This document shows positions 30,133-37,356 of a stretch of 40,091 nucleotides of DNA, piece by piece; the first letter of the stretch is position 1; each line of letters begins with the position of its first letter. Origin of the DNA: a virus; IMG/VR virus record IMGVR_UViG_3300037840_000197, positions 1 through 40,091 of that record; one strand, given 5' to 3'. The notes beneath the pieces were generated by a model. It was not told where the DNA came from, did no database searches, and saw nothing but the letters and a program-made list of their open reading frames with translations. Both the position numbers and the translations under genes were made by a program.

Positions 30133-30371
30133 GAGTTTTTGGCAGTATCGAGAAGTTCGCGTGCCTTGATTCGGCTGAAGGGCATCTGAAGGAAGAGCTC
30201 TTGGAAGGCCTGAAAGATCGGCACAGCCAGCCCCAGTTCAACAAATTGTTTGCAGGGACAATCTCGTTTACTGAAAACGAAGGGACTCCCGGCGACAATC
30301 GAGCACTCGCGTCCGAAATGAACTTCCCTGGTATGCATGCAGATACAAATATCGTCCGGATGTCCCATCAC
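30129..30371 (-). CDS. Small Cys/His-rich protein
   Basis: The 80-aa protein starts with GTG 30371 or ATG 30368, with GGAGGG a few bases upstream on the minus strand. Residues ICICMHTREVHFGREC and KRDCPCKQFVELG form a CxC…H…H…C…CxC set that probably binds metal. The C-terminal 35 residues form an amphipathic helix. It overlaps the HNH gene by 4 bp. Function unknown. Confidence 0.65.
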   Translation of the reverse strand: MMGHPDDICICMHTREVHFGRECSIVAGSPFVFSKRDCPCKQFVELGLAVPIFQAFQELFLQMPFSRIKARELLDTAKNS

Positions 30372-30475
30372 GAATTCCCTCCACTTGGTATTTTTCTAGC
30401 GCCGCCGAGCTTTTCGTCGATGTCCTTGCGCGATAAGAGGCGGTTCGCTAACTCGATGTGATCACGCGATTCAAT
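30368..30475 (-). CDS. Possible 35-aa protein with ATT start
   Basis: Between the ATPase stop and the next gene a frame reads ESRDHIELANRLLSRKDIDE then KLGGARKIPSGGNS, natural-looking helical protein, and its stop overlaps the following GTG. The only possible start is the rare ATT at 30475. A real gene here is plausible, but the start codon keeps confidence low. Confidence 0.3.
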   Translation of the reverse strand: MESRDHIELANRLLSRKDIDEKLGGARKIPSGGNS

Positions 30476-31715
30476 CTCCGGCTACTTCATCCTGCCTTGG
30501 TCGATCCATGATGGCGACCATGGGTTGTGGTCCGCGCTTCGGTAGACTATCGGACGCCATCAGTTGCATGAGTGTCATCCCGTGTACGCCGGGATGGAGC
30601 ACGTCTTCGGTTGCGAGATGGAGGAGCCCAACCAGTGAGTTGTGATCGGTGGGGATTTCCTTCTGCTCGATGCGCTTGCGGGCGCTTCGCATGATCAGCA
30701 CGTTGCGCTCGATGGTTTTGGTCGGGACTTCCTCTTCCATGCGCGACCAGGAGATGAAGCCATTTAAGTATTCAAGGGTTAAGTTGCGGAACATGGCGTC
30801 GAGCTTGGATCGCTTTTCGCCGCCGGGGAAGCACATGTTAAGTAGGGCGTCGAGCTCCTCCAGCAAACCTTTGCGGTCGGCCTGTTCGCGAGCCCAGTCG
30901 GTCTTGCCGGAAACGATGAGTTGTTTATCGGAGACGTTCGGGCGCAGGGCTTGGGTGAGAGCGATGCGAAATTCGATGTGCGGGCGGAAGTGATCGAGCA
31001 CGGTTCTGTACTGCCCCGGCTTGTATTCTTTGGCGAAGTTTTTTCCCTCGAACACAAACTGTTCGTTGCTGATGACCGAATCCGCGTCTTTCACCACATC
31101 GCAGACGTACTCCATCGCGGTCTTGCCGCGTAGCAATCCCATGATTCGGCGCTTGCGTCGGCGCATCTCACATTCCAGGTTGCAGTCGTAACCAAAATTC
31201 TGCCCGCCTCCCGCGTTGAATTTGGAGTCGCCCTGGATGAGCTTCATCTCGCCCGTTTCCGCGTCCTCGATGTTCTCCCAGTGATAGCCCAGTCGTCCGC
31301 ACGCGATGGCGTGGAAGTCGCCGAGCTGGAACGGTTTGACGAAGTTATTCCACTGGTTCATCAGTTGAGCGCGGCGGTCGAACGGCAGGTTCCCGTTTGC
31401 GTAGGCGAACGCGGCGAGCCCCGTGGTCCACGGCACGGTTAAATCGTCGGCTACATAGACCGAACCTTTTTCGGCGCGGAAGCGGTCGAGGCTGGTTTGC
31501 AGCGCGGCAATTGAATCCCCTGCCGTCATCACCAGGGGAACTTTCTCCCGGTCGAAGATGTGAACCTTCCAGGACGGCCAGCGGTCACTCGAATCGAAGA
31601 CGTGTACTGGCGCTGAGTTGCAATACTCTTTTGAGATGCCGACGGCGAGCTGCGCCATCGTGCAAGTTTTGCCGGAACCATTAGTTCCGTCGGTTGATAG
31701 TTTGAGGTACGACAT
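30471..31715 (-). CDS. Phage P-loop ATPase
   Basis: The 414-aa protein starts at ATG 31715 with AAGGAG upstream on the minus strand. The Walker A motif is DGTNGSGKTCTMAQLA (residues about 9-24); a Walker B-like YVADDLTVPW is near residue 92. The overall plan resembles phage nucleotide-binding proteins of the AAA_24/RecA-like type, often found near replication or recombination genes. Later segments have a charged RRRKRRIMG stretch. It could be a DNA-handling ATPase. It is not a recognisable replicative helicase because typical DnaB or UvrD motifs are absent. It is the largest gene of the minus-strand operon. Confidence 0.75.
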   Translation of the reverse strand: MSYLKLSTDGTNGSGKTCTMAQLAVGISKEYCNSAPVHVFDSSDRWPSWKVHIFDREKVPLVMTAGDSIAALQTSLDRFRAEKGSVYVADDLTVPWTTGLAAFAYANGNLPFDRRAQLMNQWNNFVKPFQLGDFHAIACGRLGYHWENIEDAETGEMKLIQGDSKFNAGGGQNFGYDCNLECEMRRRKRRIMGLLRGKTAMEYVCDVVKDADSVISNEQFVFEGKNFAKEYKPGQYRTVLDHFRPHIEFRIALTQALRPNVSDKQLIVSGKTDWAREQADRKGLLEELDALLNMCFPGGEKRSKLDAMFRNLTLEYLNGFISWSRMEEEVPTKTIERNVLIMRSARKRIEQKEIPTDHNSLVGLLHLATEDVLHPGVHGMTLMQLMASDSLPKRGPQPMVAIMDRPRQDEVAGD

Positions 31716-31938
31716 GGCTGTGATCTCCTTGTGGTTGGAATTTGTGGGACTGTTGAAAATCGTGAATGGCTTGCTCGGCGCGTCTAAATTCCTCACGCGC
31801 GTGCGAGAGCATGCTGAAAACTGTGTCGTAGTCTTGCGCTTCAAAAAACAGAAAGATGGTGTCAATCGCGGCCACGGCCCGGTAAGCCGCGAGATCGCGA
31901 TCTTCGAGGAGCCTCCGGAATTCGCTGAGGTTATCCAC
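31681..31938 (-). CDS. Small helical protein upstream of the ATPase
   Basis: The 85-aa protein starts at GTG 31938, which overlaps the stop of the upstream membrane protein, and its last 35 bp overlap the ATPase start. It has an all-helical pattern (LLEDRDLAAYRAVAAIDTIF, then DYDTVFSMLSHAREEFRRAE) and could dimerise. Tight overlap on both sides suggests translational coupling with the ATPase. Function unknown. Confidence 0.6.
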   Translation of the reverse strand: MDNLSEFRRLLEDRDLAAYRAVAAIDTIFLFFEAQDYDTVFSMLSHAREEFRRAEQAIHDFQQSHKFQPQGDHSHVVPQTINRRN

Positions 31939-32068
31939 GGCCAGTTCTCCTTTTCGTGAAGTGATGCACTACAACCCAAACGGCTGGGTAGACTGCCAGA
32001 AAGAAGATCAGCCCGGTGAAGCAGCCGACCCAGAACAAACAGCGGACGAAGAGCCAGACGTTACTCAT
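31931..32068 (-). CDS. Tiny one-helix membrane protein
   Basis: The 45-aa protein begins at ATG 32068 inside the end of the upstream gene and ends with TAA sharing bases with the next GTG. Residues about 4-36 are almost entirely hydrophobic (LFWVGCFTGLIFFLAVYPAV), giving one strong membrane helix, and the C-terminus is basic (TKRRTGRG). Orientation is probably C-terminus in the cytoplasm. The role is unknown. Small membrane proteins of this type occur in phage superinfection immunity and envelope sensing. Confidence 0.55.
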   Translation of the reverse strand: MSNVWLFVRCLFWVGCFTGLIFFLAVYPAVWVVVHHFTKRRTGRG

Positions 32069-32321
32069 CGCATCCTGCGTAGTAGGCGCGATAGGTGTTC
32101 ACGTCGGGGAATCCGTTCAATGCGATGGCCAGTGGATCGGGTTTCGGTTGGGGGAGTTCGAAGGCTTGCGCGGCCATCTGCTCGCCGAGCGTCCAGAGTT
32201 CATGGAGCATGGCAGCATTGCGTGCGCGCCGCTGTTCGTCGGTGGGGGTGATGATTGTGGTGCTGAGATCGGGCTGTGGAAATTCGCGAGGGGATGGAAC
32301 TGCTAGAGTGCTGTGAGCCAT
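32061..32321 (-). CDS. Small hypothetical protein, minus-strand operon
   Basis: The 86-aa protein starts at ATG 32321 with a very strong AAGGAGG on the minus strand. The 5' region (32322-32340) can form a stem AAGCCT/AGGCTT whose loop includes part of the ribosome-binding site. The protein has a Pro-rich N-terminus (PSPREFPQPD) and a helix with Arg-Asn-Ala repeats (RRARNAAMLHELWTLGEQMA). The C-terminus has YRAYYAGCDE. No family recognised. Confidence 0.6.
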   Translation of the reverse strand: MAHSTLAVPSPREFPQPDLSTTIITPTDEQRRARNAAMLHELWTLGEQMAAQAFELPQPKPDPLAIALNGFPDVNTYRAYYAGCDE

Positions 32322-32395
32322 TGAAGCCTCCTTAGTAGGCTTTGATCGGTTAGCCTCGGGTCGGTGCTAGTAACACCGGCGCGGGGCGTTTAAGT

Positions 32396-32539
32396 TTATC
32401 GAACTCTTTTGCGGAGAGCCTTGAGCAGCGTCAAAGCGTCTTTACGTTCATCAAAAACTACGATGATCTTGTCGGTGCATCCGCCGTGAAGCCGCACAAC
32501 CGTTTGACCGCCGCGATTCGTATAAGTGTCTATGCTCAT
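32396..32539 (-). CDS. Tiny leading gene of the minus-strand operon
   Basis: The 47-aa protein starts at ATG 32539 with GGAGGG on the minus strand. The sequence MSIDTYTNRGGQTVVRLHGG then IIVVFDERKDALTLLKALRK looks like a small alpha/beta protein with a basic end. It is the first gene of the leftward operon and is divergent from the rightward gene at 32646; a 12-bp palindrome lies between. Possibly regulatory. The family is not recognised. Confidence 0.55.
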   Translation of the reverse strand: MSIDTYTNRGGQTVVRLHGGCTDKIIVVFDERKDALTLLKALRKRVR

Positions 32540-32570
32540 CGTGTTGCCCTCCGATGAGTACAAATTACTC

Positions 32571-32582
32571 CGTAGCGCTACG
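32571..32582. promoter_or_regulatory. 12-bp perfect palindrome between divergent genes
   Basis: CGTAGCGCTACG lies in the 106-bp gap between the leftward gene at 32539 and the rightward gene at 32646. Its core AGCGCT is also the core of the 18-bp palindrome at 17963-17980, next to the other member of the same small protein family. It may be an operator. Twelve bases alone can occur by chance. Confidence 0.35.
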
Positions 32583-32645
32583 CATTGTCAAGGGAAAAGC
32601 GAAATGTTTCTTGCGTTCCGCTAGGCATAGTGGTAAGAGTTACTT

Positions 32646-32840
32646 ATGGCAAAGAATCAAGCTGCGGTTTCCCTCGGAAGAAGGGGCGGAACAGCACGAG
32701 CGAAGAATCTTACGCCAGCGGAACGCAAGGACTCCGCCCGCCGCGCCGCTCAGGCGAGATGGGCGAAGCGACACGATGACATGAAGGAAATTCTCAAAGC
32801 CGAGATTGTTCGCCAGCAACCCAAGAAATCAAAGCCGTGA
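32646..32840 (+). CDS. Small basic Gly/Arg/Ala protein
   Basis: The 64-aa protein starts at ATG 32646. Its first 22 residues (NQAAVSLGRRGGTARAKNLT) closely resemble the start of the 38-aa protein at 17835-17951, and PAERKDSARRAAQARWAKRH follows. It belongs to a widespread family of small proteins seen in bacteria and phages with a conserved LGRxGG. Charge suggests nucleic-acid binding. It overlaps the next gene by GTGA. Function unproven. Confidence 0.7.
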   Translation: MAKNQAAVSLGRRGGTARAKNLTPAERKDSARRAAQARWAKRHDDMKEILKAEIVRQQPKKSKP

Positions 32841-33046
32841 AGCCCGACCCCAGCGTGCGCATTTGTCAGAAATGCGGGATTGCCAGGCGCTTAGAACGAA
32901 GAGTGGTCGGTTTGCGACGGAAACCCCTCAGGTGGATCGCGGAGTACATCGATTCCGGGTGCACGAACCCGAAATGCCCGCCGGTCCTCTCAGAACCCTG
33001 CAAAACATCCCTAAAGCCCCACAAAACCCGGACCCACCGGGCATAA
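32837..33046 (+). CDS. Small zinc-ribbon protein
   Basis: The 69-aa protein starts with GTG 32837, overlapping the preceding stop. Cys pairs RICQKCGIARRLE near residue 9 and GCTNPKCPPVLSEPC near residue 41 suggest zinc binding. Arg and Lys are abundant (RLERRVVGLRRKPLRW), so it may bind nucleic acid. The following 133 bp (33047-33179) hold no gene I can support. A pyrimidine-rich stretch is the only feature there. Confidence 0.65.
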   Translation: MKPDPSVRICQKCGIARRLERRVVGLRRKPLRWIAEYIDSGCTNPKCPPVLSEPCKTSLKPHKTRTHRA

Positions 33047-33179
33047 CACTGCGGTAACCTAGCAATTCCCTGCTTTCTACCCATATTCTCAGCTCTGATC
33101 TGTTCTTCCTTTACCGCCAGAGCGCGCGCCAAAGCCGCTCCTCCCTCTCGGGCATAGCTGTGTCTCATTCCATGAAAAT

Positions 33180-33593
33180 ATGAGTACGAGCGTTTACGAC
33201 TGGAACGCAAATCCGGCGGTGGATCGCCGCTTGTATCCGATCTCAGACCATCGTGCCGAGGAAATGGTGACGATGGGCTTCGCGAAGTTCATTCTGCTCG
33301 AGACCGGACGCAAAGCACTGCAAAAACTCCCTCCCCTTGAGGTGATGGAGGAACGTGCCGCGAGAAATGCGCTGGCTCCTTTCGGTCGCGGTCCAGTGGG
33401 ACTCACGAAAGCCCCGCCAAAGATTAACTACCCTGTGCCCGCCATCGTTGATCATCGCTTGAGCTGGCATTATTCCTTTATGCATACGCGCAAGGAAAAA
33501 GACTTTCTTGAAGTTTCTGCCGGGACCGGAAGCCACCGAGCGGCAGCTATCGCGCCGACACATCCAGTTGCTTCGGCGGTCCCGGCAGGCTGA
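33180..33593 (+). CDS. Small hypothetical protein upstream of the recombinase
   Basis: The 137-aa protein starts at ATG 33180. The first 70 residues form alternating helices (HRAEEMVTMGFAKFILLETG, then LEVMEERAARNALAPFG). The C-terminus is Ala/Pro/Thr-rich (AAAIAPTHPVASAVPAG), as in disordered tails. No motif is recognised. It lies between the zinc-ribbon gene and two perfect inverted repeats next to the tyrosine recombinase. Confidence 0.55.
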   Translation: MSTSVYDWNANPAVDRRLYPISDHRAEEMVTMGFAKFILLETGRKALQKLPPLEVMEERAARNALAPFGRGPVGLTKAPPKINYPVPAIVDHRLSWHYSFMHTRKEKDFLEVSAGTGSHRAAAIAPTHPVASAVPAG

Positions 33594-33595
33594 AG

Positions 33596-33633
33596 CCCCG
33601 CCAGGTTCCCGGTTACCCCCTGGCCTGGCGGGG
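33596..33633. repeat. 10-bp perfect inverted repeat (hairpin)
   Basis: CCCCGCCAGG (33596-33605) and CCTGGCGGGG (33624-33633) are exact reverse complements around an 18-base loop. It starts 2 bp after the stop at 33593, so it could act as a transcription terminator, though no T-run follows. It lies 66 bp before the recombinase gene. Confidence 0.75.
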
Positions 33634-33652
33634 AATTCGCTAGATGGACGGC

Positions 33653-33679
33653 TTGCACCAATATGTCCTTCTGGTGCAA
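33653..33679. repeat. 8-bp inverted repeat, possible recombinase site or operator
   Basis: TTGCACCA (33653-33660) and TGGTGCAA (33672-33679) are exact reverse complements around 11 bases. It is 20 bp upstream of the recombinase start. Inverted arms about 8-12 bp long around a short spacer are the form of tyrosine-recombinase core sites, and phage attachment sites commonly adjoin the integrase gene. An operator for the recombinase is the alternative. Confidence 0.6.
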
Positions 33680-33699
33680 AAGTTGATTAATTTTTGATT

Positions 33700-34230
33700 A
33701 TGGATGCTCTTTCAAAAGAGGAATTCTTCGCATTGATGGCTGAGGCGCACGAGCACGACCGGCGCACCTGGCTGATGATGGTGCTGCATTTCTGGCATGG
33801 CGGCCGCAACTCGGAAATCATTAATCTCACGCGAGATAACTTCGTCGGCCGGCACGTTATTTTCAATCGCGGCAAGCACTCGCTGCCCTGCAAACAGGAG
33901 CTGGTCGAGCACAAAAACCCGCTCTTCAATGAGCGCCCGGCAGTGTTTGATTACCTCCGCACTTTGGGCAAGAATCAAAAACTCTTCCCGGTGAGCCGGT
34001 GGACCTATTGGCGACACATGAAGAAGGTCGCGCTGGCCGCCGGCATCGATCCAGTGAAAGCGAAAACCACGGTCTTGAAGCATTCCCTCTGCACTTATAT
34101 GTATGAAAATGTTGGCCCCAACTTCGTGCAGCGCCGTGCCGGCCATCGCTCGGGAAATTCCACATTGAAATATGGGACGGTGCAGGAAGCGCAAGTCGAC
34201 AGCCTAATTGTGGATGCTGTAGGACTCTGA
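33700..34230 (+). CDS. Small tyrosine recombinase (integrase-like, catalytic domain only)
   Basis: The 176-aa protein starts at ATG 33700 (a TTG at 33694 is two codons upstream). It has the catalytic-domain motifs: HGGRNSEIINLTRDN with the first Arg (about residue 36), TVLKHSLCTYMYE where the usual H-x-x-R is HSLC, AGHRSGNSTLKYGT with the second His and nucleophile Tyr. It lacks the N-terminal DNA-binding domains of full integrases, and the second catalytic Arg appears replaced by Cys. That resembles small recombinases of the FimB/FimE size class or a reduced phage integrase. It may catalyse integration or inversion. Two perfect inverted repeats lie just upstream. Confidence 0.85.
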   Translation: MDALSKEEFFALMAEAHEHDRRTWLMMVLHFWHGGRNSEIINLTRDNFVGRHVIFNRGKHSLPCKQELVEHKNPLFNERPAVFDYLRTLGKNQKLFPVSRWTYWRHMKKVALAAGIDPVKAKTTVLKHSLCTYMYENVGPNFVQRRAGHRSGNSTLKYGTVQEAQVDSLIVDAVGL

Positions 34231-34268
34231 TCGCGTTTGATTGTTTTGATTCATAAGAGAGTTTTCAA

Positions 34269-34466
34269 ATGAAGGCCTTTCTGCTCTTTCTCGGCCTGCT
34301 GGTGGGCATTCACCACTACCCGGAAGTGCCGCCTCCGGTTCCGTCGAAGCCGGTTCTGCCCCACATCAATCCAAAGCTAAGACCGGCGCAGGAATGCGAC
34401 CCGAACGAAAACTACCCCGGGGGAGAGCTGCGGCACTGCACGAACAGATTCAACCGAAAGTTGTGA
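34269..34466 (+). CDS. Small secreted or membrane-anchored Pro-rich protein
   Basis: The 65-aa protein starts at ATG 34269 behind AAGAGAG. Its first 14 residues (KAFLLFLGLLVGIHH) are hydrophobic, fitting a weak signal peptide or anchor, followed by EVPPPVPSKPVLPHINPKLR, a proline-rich stretch. Pro-rich small outer-membrane lipoproteins (Rz1-type spanins) share this look, but no lipobox Cys is present at the cleavage site, so a spanin assignment is weak. Overlaps the next gene by GTGA. Confidence 0.5.
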   Translation: MKAFLLFLGLLVGIHHYPEVPPPVPSKPVLPHINPKLRPAQECDPNENYPGGELRHCTNRFNRKL

Positions 34467-34720
34467 CTATGCAAAATCAAGAACAGTACGAGTGCGGCAA
34501 CTGCTACTTCGTCGGCCCGCTCAATCTTCACGGCGGCTGCGGTCGCTGCAACAGCCAGGCGGTCCTCTCGCTCGAACGGGTGGGCCTCTTAATCCGCGAG
34601 ACTATTGAAACCCGTCAGCGCGTCTTAGCCGGGATCCCGCTTGATCTCGCAAATCCCTTGGTGGTCGAACGCGCTGGGTACTGGTTGCAGCGATGCCGCG
34701 AGCGCAACGTCGCACAATGA
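34463..34720 (+). CDS. Small zinc-ribbon protein with helical tail
   Basis: The 85-aa protein starts with GTG 34463 (or ATG 34469). The Cys pairs YECGNCYFVGPLNLHGG and GCGRCNSQAVL form a zinc ribbon near residues 10-30, and the rest is helical with VVERAGYWLQRCRERNVA at the end. It overlaps the next gene by ATGA. It is part of the run that leads into the terminase genes. Function unknown. Confidence 0.65.
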   Translation: MTMQNQEQYECGNCYFVGPLNLHGGCGRCNSQAVLSLERVGLLIRETIETRQRVLAGIPLDLANPLVVERAGYWLQRCRERNVAQ

Positions 34721-34920
34721 ACACTGGCATGAGAAGCCGTATCAACACCAGAACCATCCGCGTCGACCTGCCCATCGAGTTATTCAAAGAGCTGATCGAT
34801 GCCGCCCACCAGACCAACGGGACAGACGAAGGCGGAGGATTCTGTTCTCCGGAGAGATTCGCGCAAGAGTGCATTGAGTCAGTTCTTGCGTCTCGCCGGC
34901 TGGATCGTCTCTCCGCGTGA
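34717..34920 (+). CDS. Ribbon-helix-helix-like small protein
   Basis: The 67-aa protein starts with ATG 34717 in an ATGA overlap and its own TGA overlaps the GTG of TerS. The sequence NTRTIRVDLPIELFKELIDA gives one beta strand and a helix, followed by SPERFAQECIESVLASRRLD, a second helix, which is the plan of Arc/MetJ-type ribbon-helix-helix DNA-binding proteins. It may regulate the packaging operon or bind DNA with the terminase. The fold assignment is tentative. Confidence 0.55.
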   Translation: MNTGMRSRINTRTIRVDLPIELFKELIDAAHQTNGTDEGGGFCSPERFAQECIESVLASRRLDRLSA

Positions 34921-35318
34921 GTGAGTCGAAAAAGAAACGCGGTGGTAAGCGTGCGAATGCCGGACGTAAGAAACGCGAGCGACTACCGGAGCAGATCGAC
35001 GCTCGTGGCACGCAAGGTCAGAACCGGGCAGCGAGAATCATCGACCAGTTGAATGAAGCGCCAAAAGGCAAATACGACGCTGATAGCAAGACCTGGTCGG
35101 GTGACTCCTACGAGATCCAGCGCTTTCGTCAGCTTGACGACTCCGCTCATTCTCTCGACCTCCGTAAGTGGCTTTACGACAAAGCCGACGGCAAAGCTGT
35201 GCAGACCGTCAACCACCTGCATGACAAACCCATCGAGATGAATGTCAACGTCTCGATGGCGGAACTGGTTCGCAAGGTTCGCCAACGCAAACAGGACTAT
35301 GAACGCAGTCGCAGCTAG
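34917..35318 (+). CDS. terS: Terminase small subunit (TerS-like)
   Basis: The 133-aa protein starts with GTG at the stop of the upstream gene. It sits immediately before TerL, overlapping it by 20 bp. The basic N-terminus (KKKRGGKRANAGRKKRERLP) and the helix-turn region LRKWLYDKADGKAVQTVNHL, with the following conserved KPIEMNV motif, match a common phage TerS pattern (the 'YDKxDGKxxQTV' stretch). TerS recognises the packaging site on phage DNA and loads TerL. Assignment is by pattern plus neighbours. Confidence 0.8.
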   Translation: MSESKKKRGGKRANAGRKKRERLPEQIDARGTQGQNRAARIIDQLNEAPKGKYDADSKTWSGDSYEIQRFRQLDDSAHSLDLRKWLYDKADGKAVQTVNHLHDKPIEMNVNVSMAELVRKVRQRKQDYERSRS

Positions 35319-36852
35319 CTTCCCCGATCTGGAGCGCAACCCCTTGGCCGCTGTCCAAGCTGAGCTCGCCGAATACGCGGACGATCCCCTCGGCTTCGTA
35401 ATGGTTGCCTATCCGTGGGGAGAGGGCGAGCTGGCCGGCGAAGCTGGGCCGCGCACGCATCAGAGAAAGTTCCTGCGCGAGCTGGGCGCACACCTGCAAA
35501 ACCCTCTTACGCGCCACAAGCCATTTCGCAAAGCGAAGAGCTCCGGCCACGGCATCGGAAAGACCACCGAAGTTGCATGGCTCGCCCACTGGGGGATGTC
35601 CACCTTCGAAGACACGAAAGTGATCTTCATGGCCGGCACGGGTGATCAGCTCAAAACCAAAACCCAGCCCGAAGTAGCGAAGTGGTTTCGCCTCGGCGCA
35701 AACAGTGATCTATTTGAAGTCAACGTGCAATCGATCAAGGTGCGAGAAGATGGCCATGAATCCACCTGGCGCGCGGATTTCACCACCTGGTCGGAAGAGA
35801 ATCCACAAGCATCCGCCGGCGCCCACAATAAAGGCAAGCGCCTGATCATCATCTATGAGGAAGCATCTGGCATTCCGGATGTGATCTGGAAGACGCAGGA
35901 AGGCGCGCTCACCGACGCGGACACGGAAATCATTTGGATTGCGATCAGCCAGTGCACGCGCTCGGAAGGCTATTTCTATGAAGCAGTTTTCGGAAGCCAG
36001 CGCCATCGCTGGAATCCGGAAGTCATCGACTCCCGCACCGTCGAAGGTGTGAACGTCGAAGAGATCAATGAATCGATCGCAATCTATGGCGATAATTCCG
36101 ATCATGTGCGTGTTCGCTATCTCGGCCTCTTCCCTCTCGCCGGCGGCGGCAAGTTCATCGATCTCGAACTGGTGCAAAAAGCCCAGCTCGCGCCGGCCGT
36201 CGCGCTCTCGGATGATGCCTTGGTGTGCGGAGTCGATTTTGCCTATGGCGGCGCAGACGATAACGTAGTGCGCTTCCGCAAAGGCCTCGATGCGCGATCG
36301 ATTCCCTCGATCAAAGTGAAAGGCGAATTCACCCGAGATCCGGCAGTGATGAAGGGCAAGCTGGCCGACGTACTCACGAAGACCTATGACGGCGAAAAAG
36401 TGTCGATGATGTTCGTCGATGGCTCCGGAGTCGGCGGCAACGCCGGCGCGATCGTCGCTGGTTTGCGATTGCTCGGCTTTCAGAACGTGCAGGAAGTGAA
36501 CTTCGGCCACGATGCCATCGATCCCCACTACGCCTACCGCAGAGATGAGATGTGGGGCCGCATGAAGGATTGGATGCGCGAAGGCGGCGCGATCGACGAC
36601 GACCACGAGCTCGCCGCTGACTTACAAAAACCAGTACTGATCTCTGATTTGAAGCAGCGGGTCAAGCTCGAACCGAAAGATGCAATGAAAAAGCGCCTGG
36701 CGAAAATGGGAACGGATTCTTCCTCTCCCGACGATGGAGACGCGCTCGCCTTGACCTTTGCGTTGCCAGTGGTGGCTATCAAACCGTTGCGCGTTGGTGC
36801 ACCAACCCTCAGTGTCGCCGATCGCATGGGCGACGGGGGATGGATGGGCTAA
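35299..36852 (+). CDS. terL: Terminase large subunit
   Basis: The 517-aa motor-nuclease drives DNA into the head and cuts it. Motifs: SGHGIGKTTEVAW (Walker A, residues about 82-94, Lys88), RLIIIYEEASGIPDVIW (Walker B with paired Glu), and the nuclease Asp residues in GVDFAYGGADDNVV, MMFVDGSGVGGNAG and SSPDDGDALALTF. ATG 35299 is preferred over ATG 35242, which overlaps TerS further. Overlap with TerS by 20 bp and with the next gene by TAATG supports one operon. The length is ordinary for the family. Headful packaging, as in P22, would fit a circularly permuted genome. Confidence 0.95.
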   Translation: MNAVAASFPDLERNPLAAVQAELAEYADDPLGFVMVAYPWGEGELAGEAGPRTHQRKFLRELGAHLQNPLTRHKPFRKAKSSGHGIGKTTEVAWLAHWGMSTFEDTKVIFMAGTGDQLKTKTQPEVAKWFRLGANSDLFEVNVQSIKVREDGHESTWRADFTTWSEENPQASAGAHNKGKRLIIIYEEASGIPDVIWKTQEGALTDADTEIIWIAISQCTRSEGYFYEAVFGSQRHRWNPEVIDSRTVEGVNVEEINESIAIYGDNSDHVRVRYLGLFPLAGGGKFIDLELVQKAQLAPAVALSDDALVCGVDFAYGGADDNVVRFRKGLDARSIPSIKVKGEFTRDPAVMKGKLADVLTKTYDGEKVSMMFVDGSGVGGNAGAIVAGLRLLGFQNVQEVNFGHDAIDPHYAYRRDEMWGRMKDWMREGGAIDDDHELAADLQKPVLISDLKQRVKLEPKDAMKKRLAKMGTDSSSPDDGDALALTFALPVVAIKPLRVGAPTLSVADRMGDGGWMG

Positions 36853-37100
36853 TGGAAGCGATCATCACACACTACAGCGATGCTCATATGTTGGCCATTG
36901 GCGCCGTCAAAATGAGCGATGACTTTATTTACGAGGAAGCAGCGGGTGGCGAGCGCTTCTATGTTCTCACCCGCGAAAACCTGAACCGCTTAGGCGAGGC
37001 AGCAATCGAAACCGCAAGCCCAGCGACGCATCTTTCCTGTGACTGGTTGTCGGAACTCAAGCAATTTATAAAAGATTGGAGTAAGCCAGATGGCAATTGA
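36852..37100 (+). CDS. Small hypothetical protein after TerL
   Basis: The 82-aa protein starts with the ATG of TAATG at the TerL stop. It has a beta-rich first half (MEAIITHYSDAHMLAIGAVK, FIYEEAAGGERFYVLT) and a helical C-terminus (SELKQFIKDWSKPDGN). No motif is recognised. Genes at this site in phages are often unrelated to packaging. Overlaps the next gene by 11 bp. Confidence 0.6.
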   Translation: MEAIITHYSDAHMLAIGAVKMSDDFIYEEAAGGERFYVLTRENLNRLGEAAIETASPATHLSCDWLSELKQFIKDWSKPDGN

Positions 37101-37356
37101 GACAGCAGAAGCAGCTAATCCGAAGAAACGGCCGCAAGTTCTTAGCCACATCGAAATCCATCCCAAACTCGGTGGTGGTCACATCGTGAAACATGTTTAC
37201 GAGGGCTACAGTCACGATCCCAAGAACGTCTCCTTCAACGCCGTGGGGAAATCGCGCGGCGGTGAACACGTCACTGCGCATGTCATGAAACATGCTGGGT
37301 TGCCAGCCGCGGCGGATTCGACTGAGAACGAAACCGAAGAGGAAGAAGAAGAGTAG
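37090..37356 (+). CDS. Small protein with acidic tail
   Basis: The 88-aa protein has a conserved-looking core (LSHIEIHPKLGGGHIVKHVY) and EHVTAHVMKHAGLP, followed by a purely acidic tail (TENETEEEEEE). It starts at ATG 37090, inside the preceding gene. It resembles small phage proteins with a 'hIevhp…gGhiVkh' motif. Function unknown. Confidence 0.65.
   Translation: MAIETAEAANPKKRPQVLSHIEIHPKLGGGHIVKHVYEGYSHDPKNVSFNAVGKSRGGEHVTAHVMKHAGLPAAADSTENETEEEEEE

Noticed and set aside
32866-33210. 114-aa minus-strand frame across the zinc-ribbon gene and gap
   Set aside because: It is antisense to a well-supported plus-strand gene with coupled start, and its composition is Arg-rich as expected of a shadow.
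33596-33633. 10-bp hairpin as an intrinsic terminator
   Set aside because: No T-run follows on either strand. A termination role is possible but not supported.
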